A stretch of 14,050 nt of DNA from Prevotella sp. UBA3294 (GTDB lineage: Bacteria > Bacteroidota > Bacteroidia > Bacteroidales > Bacteroidaceae): NCBI GenBank assembly GCA_002361535.1, contig DETG01000032.1, positions 12,468-26,517 of the forward strand, given 5' to 3'. The stretch's first letter is position 1, and every line of letters begins with the position of its first letter. Positions 8,624 through 14,050 of this stretch are shown piece by piece. Below the pieces are notes generated by a model. The model made no database searches, was not told the DNA's origin, and was given only the letters and a program-made list of their open reading frames with translations. The translations under genes were made by a program, and so were the position numbers.

Positions 8624-10093
8624 ATGAATGCAGTACAAACTACTAAAATGACCAACTATCGTTGGATTATCTGTTCGATGTTGTTCTTCGCAACAACCGT
8701 AAACTATCTCGACCGACAGGTGCTTTCGCTGACGTGGAAGGATTTTATCGCGCCTGAGTTCCACTGGACCGATGCTGATTACGGTACTATCACTTCCGTG
8801 TTCTCCATCCTCTATGCCGTATTCTGTCTCTTTGCAGGAAAGTTTATCGATTGGATGGGTACAAAGAAAGGTTATCTTTGGGCCATCTTCGTGTGGTCGT
8901 TGGGTGCCTGTATGCACGCTGCCTGCGGATGGGTGACGATGAAGTATGAGGGTATCGCTTCTATTGAGGCGTTGCGTGCCGTAGAGGCTGGTTCGGTGAC
9001 TGCCGTGAGCATCGCTACCATCAGTGTCTATCTGTTCCTTTTCTGTCGGTCGGTACTGGCAGCCGGAGAGTCGGGTAACTTCCCCGCAGCCATCAAGGTG
9101 ACCGCCGAGTATTTCCCCAAGAAGGACCGTGCATTCGCCACTTCTATATTTAATGCCGGTGCATCTGTGGGTGCCTTGGCAGCACCGATCAGCATTCCGC
9201 CGTTGGCAGAACTGTTTGGTTGGGAGATGGCATTTATCATCATTGGTGCCCTGGGCTTTATCTGGATGTTCCTCTGGGTTTTCATCTACGATAAACCTTC
9301 CAAGAGCAAGCATGTGAATGCTGCTGAGCTCACGTATATCAATCAGGATGCTGAGACCGATGAGGATCCGAAGGATGCCAATGATGAAGGTCCGCAGATC
9401 AGTTTTGCTAAGTGCTTTACCTTCAAGCAGACATGGTCGTTTATTGTTGGAAAGTTCATGACCGATGGTGTTTGGTGGTTCTTCCTTTTCTGGGCACCCG
9501 CATATTTCTCTGATCAGTTTGGATACAAATCAAGCTCCACGATGGGACAGGTGCTGATCTTCACCCTTTATTTCATCGTTACCGTACTCTCGATCTTCGG
9601 TGGTTATCTGCCTAAGTACTTCGTAGAGAAGAAGGGAATGGGTGCCTACGCAGGACGTATGCGTGCCATGTTGCTCTTCACCTTCTTCCCGATGACGGCA
9701 CTCTTGGCACAGCCGTTGGCTTCTTGGCAGGGTAGTCCGATTGATCCGGCATGGTGGCCTGCGATCATCATTGGTCTGGCAGGTGCTGGACATCAGGCAT
9801 GGTCGGCTAACCTCTTCTCTACGATCGGCGACATGTTCCCGAAGTCAACCATTGCTACTATCACGGGTATCGGCGCCATGGCAGGCGGTTTAGGTTCCAT
9901 GCTGATCAACAAGTGTTCGGGTAACCTCTTCACCTATGCAGAGCAACAAGGTGCTGCCTTCCAGTTTATGGGCTTCGAAGGTAAACCTGCCGGTTACATG
10001 ATCATCTTCTGTATCTGTGCCGTGGCATATATCATCGGATGGAGCATCATGAAGGCTCTTGTGCCGAAGTACAAGCCAATTGTTGTCGAGTAA
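8624..10093 (+). CDS. MFS transporter, anion:cation symporter family, hexuronate (ExuT-like) type
   Basis: 489 residues with about twelve membrane helices. Helix 1 ends in the characteristic NYLDRQ (residues 27-32), and the loop GESGNFPAAIKVTAEYFPKK (from 148) followed by RAFATSIFNAGASVGALAAP is the diagnostic ACS-family pattern seen in hexuronate and glucarate carriers. The central cytoplasmic loop is acidic (ETDEDPKDANDEGP). Probable role is proton-coupled uptake of galacturonate or glucuronate across the inner membrane, as part of pectin or glucuronide use; the exact sugar acid cannot be read from sequence. No catabolic genes (uxaC, uxuA, kdgK) sit beside it here. The start at 8624 fits a leader from the 8566 promoter; an in-frame ATG at 8648 (MTNYRW) is a possible alternative. 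It is monocistronic, bounded by its own promoter and terminator. Confidence 0.85.
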   Translation: MNAVQTTKMTNYRWIICSMLFFATTVNYLDRQVLSLTWKDFIAPEFHWTDADYGTITSVFSILYAVFCLFAGKFIDWMGTKKGYLWAIFVWSLGACMHAACGWVTMKYEGIASIEALRAVEAGSVTAVSIATISVYLFLFCRSVLAAGESGNFPAAIKVTAEYFPKKDRAFATSIFNAGASVGALAAPISIPPLAELFGWEMAFIIIGALGFIWMFLWVFIYDKPSKSKHVNAAELTYINQDAETDEDPKDANDEGPQISFAKCFTFKQTWSFIVGKFMTDGVWWFFLFWAPAYFSDQFGYKSSSTMGQVLIFTLYFIVTVLSIFGGYLPKYFVEKKGMGAYAGRMRAMLLFTFFPMTALLAQPLASWQGSPIDPAWWPAIIIGLAGAGHQAWSANLFSTIGDMFPKSTIATITGIGAMAGGLGSMLINKCSGNLFTYAEQQGAAFQFMGFEGKPAGYMIIFCICAVAYIIGWSIMKALVPKYKPIVVE

Positions 10094-10139
10094 GACTGTC
10101 AGATAATCAGGAATTACATTGTCACCGTATTGGCAAAGG

Positions 10140-10185
10140 ATATACGCAACAGGTATTTTTACTTGTTGCGTATATTTTTCTCTTT
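10140..10185 (+). terminator. Intrinsic terminator of the MFS transporter gene
   Basis: A perfect 12-bp stem pairs ATATACGCAACA (10140-10151) with TGTTGCGTATAT (10164-10175). Three more pairs inside (one G-U) leave a 6-base loop. The U-rich tail TTTTTCTCTTT follows. It lies 47 bases after the stop codon. Confidence 0.85.
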
Positions 10186-10265
10186 ACAAGGATACTGCGG
10201 TTATCTTGTGAAAACCCCTTTCTTGTCATCTGAAACATACTTCCTTGCATTTTATCTACACAGAC

Positions 10266-10366
10266 TTCGTGGTACAAAACAATTTGTTTTGTTCTCCAAA
10301 AAGGTATATCTTTGCATGTTAGTATAGGCTTTTTCAACAACAAAACAAATTGTTTTGTTCCACGAA
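10266..10366. repeat. 28-bp inverted repeat with palindromic arms flanking a promoter
   Basis: The arms are 10266-10293 and 10339-10366, reverse complements at 27 of 28 positions (mismatch at 10273/10359), with a 45-bp spacer. Outward, AGA matches again after one mismatch; inward, AAAAAG matches again after four bases that include mismatches. Each arm contains a perfect 19-bp palindrome, ACAAAACAATTTGTTTTGT at 10274-10292 and ACAAAACAAATTGTTTTGT at 10340-10358, centred 66 bp apart. This looks like a pair of operators for a dimeric repressor; an invertible promoter or a small inverted-repeat element is also possible. Confidence 0.8.
10283..10314 (+). promoter_or_regulatory. Orphan Bacteroidota-type promoter overlapping a palindrome
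   Basis: The -7 box TATCTTTG (10307-10314) matches TAnnTTTG exactly, and a -33 TTTG (10283-10286) lies 20 bases upstream inside the left palindrome; a second TTTG at 10288-10291 is an alternative. Transcription should start near 10321, placing the right palindrome at about +20 to +38. Both a repressor on the left palindrome and one on the right would block or stall polymerase. No recognisable gene follows. Confidence 0.6.
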
Positions 10367-10521
10367 CTCTTGTTTCTTGGATCCCGAAAACCGTGGCTTG
10401 GTCATGCTAACGATGTCTATTTCATACATATGTATGGCTTTCAGGCTCGTATCCCTTCGATTGCTGAGGATGAAAAACGCCGAAACGAACTAACCATTTA
10501 TTCAAAAATTTATTCTCTCCC

Positions 10522-10699
10522 TTTCCCAGTTTTATCGTCATCACTGGCGGAACTATTATTGCCGAAGGCGGTGCTAAGGCTTCGGGCATCGGTTCTTAAC
10601 TCCTCGATATAGGCATTTAGGACGAATAAGTATATCCATACTGATTTCAGTTTCGCTTATGATACCTCTGACCTCACAGTTACCATCTCACGCAATTAA
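10522..10699 (+). pseudogene. Possible decayed coding fragments, repeat-adhesin-like
   Basis: At 10531-10599 one frame reads FIVITGGTIIAEGGAKASGI and then GS and a stop; this resembles one unit of the glycine-rich ITGGTVTATGG...AGIG repeats in large Bacteroidota surface proteins. A different frame at 10622-10699 reads TNKYIHTDFSFAYDTSDLTV, then TISRN and a stop, which also looks like genuine protein sequence. The two are in different frames, so if they came from one gene it is frameshifted and truncated. Short length makes chance resemblance possible. Confidence 0.25.
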
Positions 10700-10746
10700 T
10701 TCTCTGTTAATTAATTAAAAATTTGTGGTGGGGTGATTACCCTTTT

Positions 10747-10815
10747 GAGAGGGATTCTCGTATCAACTATAGAAGGACATACAAGTCCATAAGAATCTCT
10801 CTCTTAATTTTTATG
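10747..10815 (+). terminator. Long imperfect hairpin with T-rich tail
   Basis: GAGAGGGATTCT (10747-10758) pairs over 12 positions (one G-U) with AGAATCTCTCTC (10792-10803). The 33-base loop contains a smaller GGAC/GTCC hairpin near 10774-10788, and TTAATTTTTAT follows. It could end transcription from the orphan promoter or form the 3' part of a structured RNA. A short GGGT/ACCC hairpin sits just upstream at about 10735-10743. Confidence 0.4.
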
Positions 10816-10837
10816 TAAACCATAAAACACAAATCAA

Positions 10838-10872
10838 AAAGGATGCTGCCGGGAGGTAGCATCCTTTATTTG
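10838..10872. terminator. Strong hairpin terminator, probably bidirectional
   Basis: AAAGGATGCT (10838-10847) pairs with AGCATCCTTT (10858-10867); three further pairs (one G-U) close a GGGA tetraloop, giving a 13-bp stem. On the minus strand, the direction of the nitroreductase gene ending at 10894, it is followed by TTTTTGATTTGTG. On the plus strand it is followed by ATTTGTT. It therefore mainly serves the nitroreductase gene and may also stop plus-strand transcripts. Confidence 0.8.
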
Positions 10873-10893
10873 TTCTGTGCGCCCAGCATGGGG

Positions 10894-11634
10894 TCAAGGA
10901 AGGAAACCTTGTCTGCGCAAAGCATCGAGAAGTCCCGCCGACATCGCTTCGTTGTCTTTTTTCGTATAGCGGATGTCGGTGAATACTTGCGCTAATGTTT
11001 CTTTTCCGTTTACTTGTACGAATTCTTGGTTCACAGGAAGATTCTCTTTCTCCTGATAGAAGTCGTCAATGCGTTTGGGCGAGTAGTCGCGGAATGTCTC
11101 GTGATGGACGATGGCACGCAGGGGCAGACGGTCGGAGAGGGGAGGGTTCTCGTCGGGCCATCCCAACGTGATGGTGGCCACAGGCATGACAAGCTTCGGC
11201 AGTTTCAATGTCTCGATGATCGCCTGCGGCATATAGACGGTAGTGCCGAGATAGCAGTAGCCCAACCCCTCTTCCTCGGCAAGGTTGCAGAACGTCTGTG
11301 TATAGAGCAAGGCATCGGTGGCGGCATTGATGAACGACAGGAAGTTGTTGTAGCCAGGAACGGCGTTGCGGTTCTCTGCCCATCGTGTGGTACGGCGGAA
11401 ATCGGCACAGAATGTCAGCACCACGGGGGCAGTGGTCACCATGGGCTGGTTGAAATGGGCAGGTGCTAACTTTGCCTTCATCTGTGGGTCGCGGGTGACA
11501 ACCACACTGTATAACTGCAGGTTGCCCATGGTCTGTGTGCGTTCTGCTTTGGCCAACAAACTGTTGAGCAACACCTCACTGATGTCACGATTCGCATATT
11601 TGCGGATGCTTCTTCTGTTCTCTAAGTTTTTCAT
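10894..11634 (-). CDS. NfsA/FRP-group flavin nitroreductase (NADPH-dependent oxidoreductase)
   Basis: 246 residues, normal for the group. It belongs to the FMN-binding nitroreductase fold, enzymes that pass two electrons from NAD(P)H to nitroaromatics, quinones or free flavin; the natural substrate is unknown. Signs are the N-terminal NRRSIRKY (6-13, FMN phosphate-binding arginines), EEGLGYCYLGT (121-131), TLGWPDENPPLSDRLPLRAI (156-175), and the C-terminal RYTKKDNEAMS followed by a LRRQGF end. The open frame extends 43 codons upstream to 11763, but I choose the ATG at 11632-11634: the -7 promoter box lies inside that extension, and the extension (lysine- and phenylalanine-rich) is unlike family N-termini. 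It is transcribed alone, divergent from the ribonucleotide reductase, and ends at the 10838 hairpin. Confidence 0.88.
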   Translation of the reverse strand: MKNLENRRSIRKYANRDISEVLLNSLLAKAERTQTMGNLQLYSVVVTRDPQMKAKLAPAHFNQPMVTTAPVVLTFCADFRRTTRWAENRNAVPGYNNFLSFINAATDALLYTQTFCNLAEEEGLGYCYLGTTVYMPQAIIETLKLPKLVMPVATITLGWPDENPPLSDRLPLRAIVHHETFRDYSPKRIDDFYQEKENLPVNQEFVQVNGKETLAQVFTDIRYTKKDNEAMSAGLLDALRRQGFLP

Positions 11635-11679
11635 TTTGGAAACTTTTCTCGTTGCAAAGATACGATAAGTTTTCCAAAA
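11634..11679. repeat. Inverted repeat bracketing the nitroreductase -7 box
   Basis: TTTTGGAAACTT (11634-11645) and AAGTTTTCCAAAA (11667-11679) are reverse complements apart from one extra A. The 21-base gap between them contains the -7 box of the nitroreductase promoter. The left arm abuts the start codon. This layout suggests an operator, or a 5' leader structure if the arms are both transcribed; the right arm however lies upstream of the expected start. Confidence 0.45.
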
Positions 11680-11686
11680 CGGGAAA
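11655..11686 (-). promoter_or_regulatory. Promoter of the nitroreductase gene
   Basis: Read on the minus strand, TATCTTTG (11655-11662) matches the -7 consensus exactly and is followed by GCA. A TTTC (11683-11686) 20 bases further upstream is a near match to the -33 TTTG. Expected start near 11649, leaving a leader of only about 15 bases, common in this phylum. Confidence 0.6.
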
Positions 11687-11763
11687 CAGATACTCCAATA
11701 TTTCATGGAAAAAATAAAAAAATAAAAAATCCTGTCCTTTTCATGAGATTTCTTTTTATTCAT

Positions 11764-11794
11764 TCTTGATTATTTGATTTTTATTGTAACTTTG
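11764..11794 (+). promoter_or_regulatory. Promoter of the class II ribonucleotide reductase gene
   Basis: TAACTTTG (11787-11794) matches the -7 consensus, again followed by GCA. TCTTG (11764-11768) is a fair -33 candidate 18 bases upstream. Transcription from about 11801 gives a leader near 25 bases, too short for a cobalamin riboswitch. An A-rich run (11709-11729) lies further upstream. I see no NrdR-box-like pair of palindromes. Confidence 0.6.
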
Positions 11795-11825
11795 CACCAA
11801 ATTGCATTTAATCATTCAAATCATC

Positions 11826-14050
11826 ATGAGAACTTATACGTATGATGAAGCGTTCAAGGCTTCTTTGGAGTATTTCAATGGCGATGAACTGGCCGCCCGT
11901 GTCTGGGTGAACAAGTACGCCATGAAAGACAGCTTCGGCAATATCTATGAACAGAGTCCGGAAGACATGCACTGGCGTATCGCCAACGAAATTGCCCGTA
12001 TAGAGAAGAAATACAAGAACCCGATGTCGGCCGAGGAGATATTCCATCTGCTCGACCATTTCAGATATATCGTACCGGCAGGTAGTCCGATGACAGGTAT
12101 CGGCAACAATTTCCAAGTGGCCTCGCTGTCGAACTGCTTCGTGATCGGTCTCGACGGTGATGCCGACAGCTATGGTGCTATCTTACGCATTGATGAGGAA
12201 CAGGTGCAGCTGATGAAACGCCGTGGTGGGGTGGGGCATGACCTCACGCATATCCGTCCGAAAGGCTCGCCGGTGAACAATTCGGCTCTGACTTCCACGG
12301 GGCTCGTCCCTTTCATGGAGCGTTATAGTAATAGTACGCGCGAGGTGGCTCAGGATGGCCGGCGCGGTGCACTGATGCTCAGCGTGGGAATCAAGCATCC
12401 CGACTCGGAGGCATTTATCGATGCAAAGATGACCGAAGGGAAGGTGACCGGGGCGAATGTGAGCGTGAAGATCGACGATGCGTTCATGGAAGCCGCCATT
12501 CATGACAAGGAATACGTTCAGCAGTTTCCTGTGGATAGTGAGAATCCCGCCGTAAAGAAGACCATCCGGGCAAAGGACCTGTGGGAAAAGATTGTGCACA
12601 ATGCATGGAAGAGTGCCGAGCCTGGTGTGCTGTTCTGGGACACGATCCTCAGGGAGAGTATCCCCGACTGTTATGCAGACCTGGGCTTCCGCACCGTTTC
12701 AACAAATCCTTGTGGTGAGATACCGCTTTGTCCGTATGACTCCTGCCGACTGCTGAGCATCAATCTGTATAGTTATGTGGTGAACCCGTTCACCAAGGAG
12801 GCCTATTTCGATTATGAACTGTTCAGGAAACATGTGGGATACGCCCAGCGACTGATGGACGATATCGTTGACCTGGAATTGGAGAAGATCGACCTTATTA
12901 TGGAGAAGGTGAAGGCAGATCCGCAGAGCAACGAAGTAAAAGGTGCTGAGTACCATCTGTGGGAGAAAATCAAACGGAAGAGTTCCATGGGACGCCGTAC
13001 GGGCGTGGGCATCACGGCCGAGGGCGATATGATTGCTGCTATGATGCTGCGTTACGGTACGCAGGAGGCGACGGATTTCTCCGTGAACGTGCATAAGACC
13101 CTGGCACTGGCGGCCTATGGGGCATCGGTGCAAATGGCTAAGGAACGCGGTGCTTTCGAGATTTATGATGCGGAACGCGAGAAGGCAAATCCTTTTATCC
13201 TGCGTATCAAGGATGCTGCGCCCGAACTGTATGAGGAGATGAAAAGATACGGACGAAGGAACATTGCCTGTCTGACGATTGCACCCACGGGTACGACATC
13301 GCTGATGACACAAACTACCAGCGGTATCGAACCGGTATTCATGCCAGTGTACAAACGTCGCAGGAAAGTGAATCCCAATGATACCGACGTGCATGTCGAT
13401 TTCGTCGATGAGGTGGGTGACTCGTTTGAGGAATATATTGTCTATCATAAGAAGTTTATCGAGTGGATGCGCATCAATGGTATCGACACAGAGAAACGCT
13501 ACTCGCAGGAGGAGATTGATGATCTGGTAGCGCGTTCACCTTATTATAAAGCGACAGCCAACGATGTGGACTGGTTGATGAAGGTGAAAATGCAGGGAGC
13601 CATCCAGCAGTGGGTGGACCACTCGATCAGTGTGACGGTGAACCTGCCGAATGATGTCGATGAGGCATTGGTGAACCGTCTCTATGTCGAGGCATGGCGC
13701 AGTGGCTGTAAGGGCTGCACGATCTACCGCGACGGCAGTAGGTCGGGCGTGATGATCCAAGTGAACGAGAAGAAGAAAAAGGAGGAGAAACCGGAACCGG
13801 CACCCTGCAAGCATCCCGAAGTGACGGAGGTGAGACCACAGACTCTGGAGTGTGACGTGGTGCGCTTCCAGAATAACAAGGAGAAATGGGTGGCCTTCGT
13901 CGGATTGCTTGACGGCTATCCCTATGAGATCTTCACAGGACTGCAAGACGATGAGGAGGGTATCATGCTGCCGAAATCGGTGGTGAAGGGAAAGATCATC
14001 AAGCAAGTGAACGAAGACGGATCGAAACGCTATGACTTCCAGTTTGAGAA
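11826..14050 (+). CDS. nrdJ: Adenosylcobalamin-dependent (class II) ribonucleotide reductase, 3' end missing
   Basis: 741 codons from the ATG at 11826 stay open to the window edge, so the C-terminus is missing. The enzyme reduces ribonucleotides to deoxyribonucleotides in the cytoplasm using a cobalamin-generated thiyl radical, without oxygen. Catalytic residues can be placed: first redox cysteine Cys104 in LSNCFVIGLD; the radical motif NPCGEIPL with Asn294, Cys296 and Glu298; and the second redox cysteine Cys307 in YDSCRLLSINL. The 11-residue gap between Cys296 and Cys307 equals that of Thermotoga maritima NrdJ (322 and 333). The phosphate-binding APTGTTSL (486-493) and SGIEPVF follow, then GCKGCTIYRDGSR (627-639). 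A charged linker (KKKKEEKPEPAP) leads into the C-terminal domain that starts near residue 675. No N-terminal ATP-cone is visible. Having a class II enzyme suits an anaerobe or oxygen-variable habitat. Confidence 0.93.
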   Translation, partial: MRTYTYDEAFKASLEYFNGDELAARVWVNKYAMKDSFGNIYEQSPEDMHWRIANEIARIEKKYKNPMSAEEIFHLLDHFRYIVPAGSPMTGIGNNFQVASLSNCFVIGLDGDADSYGAILRIDEEQVQLMKRRGGVGHDLTHIRPKGSPVNNSALTSTGLVPFMERYSNSTREVAQDGRRGALMLSVGIKHPDSEAFIDAKMTEGKVTGANVSVKIDDAFMEAAIHDKEYVQQFPVDSENPAVKKTIRAKDLWEKIVHNAWKSAEPGVLFWDTILRESIPDCYADLGFRTVSTNPCGEIPLCPYDSCRLLSINLYSYVVNPFTKEAYFDYELFRKHVGYAQRLMDDIVDLELEKIDLIMEKVKADPQSNEVKGAEYHLWEKIKRKSSMGRRTGVGITAEGDMIAAMMLRYGTQEATDFSVNVHKTLALAAYGASVQMAKERGAFEIYDAEREKANPFILRIKDAAPELYEEMKRYGRRNIACLTIAPTGTTSLMTQTTSGIEPVFMPVYKRRRKVNPNDTDVHVDFVDEVGDSFEEYIVYHKKFIEWMRINGIDTEKRYSQEEIDDLVARSPYYKATANDVDWLMKVKMQGAIQQWVDHSISVTVNLPNDVDEALVNRLYVEAWRSGCKGCTIYRDGSRSGVMIQVNEKKKKEEKPEPAPCKHPEVTEVRPQTLECDVVRFQNNKEKWVAFVGLLDGYPYEIFTGLQDDEEGIMLPKSVVKGKIIKQVNEDGSKRYDFQFE

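Larger units (their letters stand above)
10186..10837. other. 652-bp region with no convincing intact gene
   Basis: Reading both strands, I find no open frame here that looks like a functional protein. The longest plus-strand frame (10355-10612, 85 codons from a TTG) has no recognisable domain and begins inside a palindrome. The region holds an isolated promoter between two palindromes, fragments that look like decayed coding sequence, and a large stem followed by a T-rich run. It separates the transporter terminator from the terminator shared with the convergent nitroreductase gene. Confidence 0.6.

Noticed and set aside
8543..9313. 256-codon open frame on the minus strand
   Set aside because: It lies wholly opposite the well-supported MFS transporter and its translation is rich in Cys, His and Arg with no recognisable domain, as expected for an antisense shadow.
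10186..10208. Small imperfect hairpin ACAAGGATAC / GTTATCTTGT
   Set aside because: The arms need bulges to pair and no T-run follows; it is probably chance so close to a strong terminator.
10122..10343. 73-codon minus-strand frame after the transporter
   Set aside because: It spans the transporter terminator and the left palindrome; no domain or promoter supports it.
10355..10612. 85-codon plus-strand frame from a TTG start as a gene for the orphan promoter
   Set aside because: The start lies within the right palindrome, the peptide has no recognisable features, and a different frame over 10531-10599 looks more protein-like. Not called as a gene, though an ATG at 10430 keeps a small-protein option open.
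10186..10837. CRISPR array or transposon in the gene-poor stretch
   Set aside because: There are only two copies of the palindrome, in inverted orientation, with no regular direct repeats, no transposase and no obvious target-site duplication.
11709..11729. A-tract run as a curved-DNA or UP element
   Set aside because: The tracts are not spaced at helical repeats and lie too far from both promoters for a confident call.
11635..11763. 43-codon N-terminal extension of the nitroreductase
   Set aside because: The extension overlaps an exact-consensus -7 box and the inverted repeat, and does not resemble family N-termini; the start at 11634 is better.
12699..13448. 249-codon open frame on the minus strand
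   Set aside because: It is opposite the catalytic core of the class II ribonucleotide reductase; histidine-rich, domain-free translation indicates a shadow frame.

Overview
The window looks like a chromosomal segment from a Bacteroidota bacterium, most likely Prevotella or a close relative. Three things point there: a bifunctional fucokinase/GDP-fucose pyrophosphorylase (Fkp), a fused MurF-alanine racemase next to a GSCFA protein, and intergenic boxes of the form TAnnTTTG, the Bacteroidota -7 promoter element. Start codons generally lack a good Shine-Dalgarno sequence, which is normal for this phylum. The genus is inferred from protein character only.

Layout. Positions 1-5878 are a tight plus-strand cluster: the 3' part of a YfhO-family multi-pass membrane protein, fkp (overlapping it by ATGA) and a GSCFA-domain protein 20 bases further on. 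YfhO and Fkp suggest surface glycan building: Fkp makes GDP-L-fucose, and YfhO-type proteins are linked to glycosylation outside the membrane. At 5969-8506, behind its own promoter, is a murF-alr fusion for the last cytoplasmic step of peptidoglycan precursor synthesis and D-alanine supply. At 8624-10093 is a hexuronate-type MFS transporter with its own promoter, closed by a strong intrinsic terminator.

Positions 10186-10837 hold no convincing intact gene. They contain an isolated promoter whose -33 box lies in a perfect 19-bp palindrome. A second copy of the palindrome follows 66 bp downstream, and the two sit inside a 28-bp inverted repeat. Downstream are short fragments that look like decayed coding sequence and a long folded 3' structure. 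This is the most unusual part of the window.

Positions 10838-14050 hold a convergent (minus-strand) NfsA/FRP-type nitroreductase ending at a hairpin terminator, then a divergently transcribed class II (adenosylcobalamin-dependent) ribonucleotide reductase that runs off the right edge. Both have recognisable promoters in the 191-bp divergent gap. The genes are mostly housekeeping. I found no defence system, CRISPR array, tRNA, rRNA or intact mobile element.
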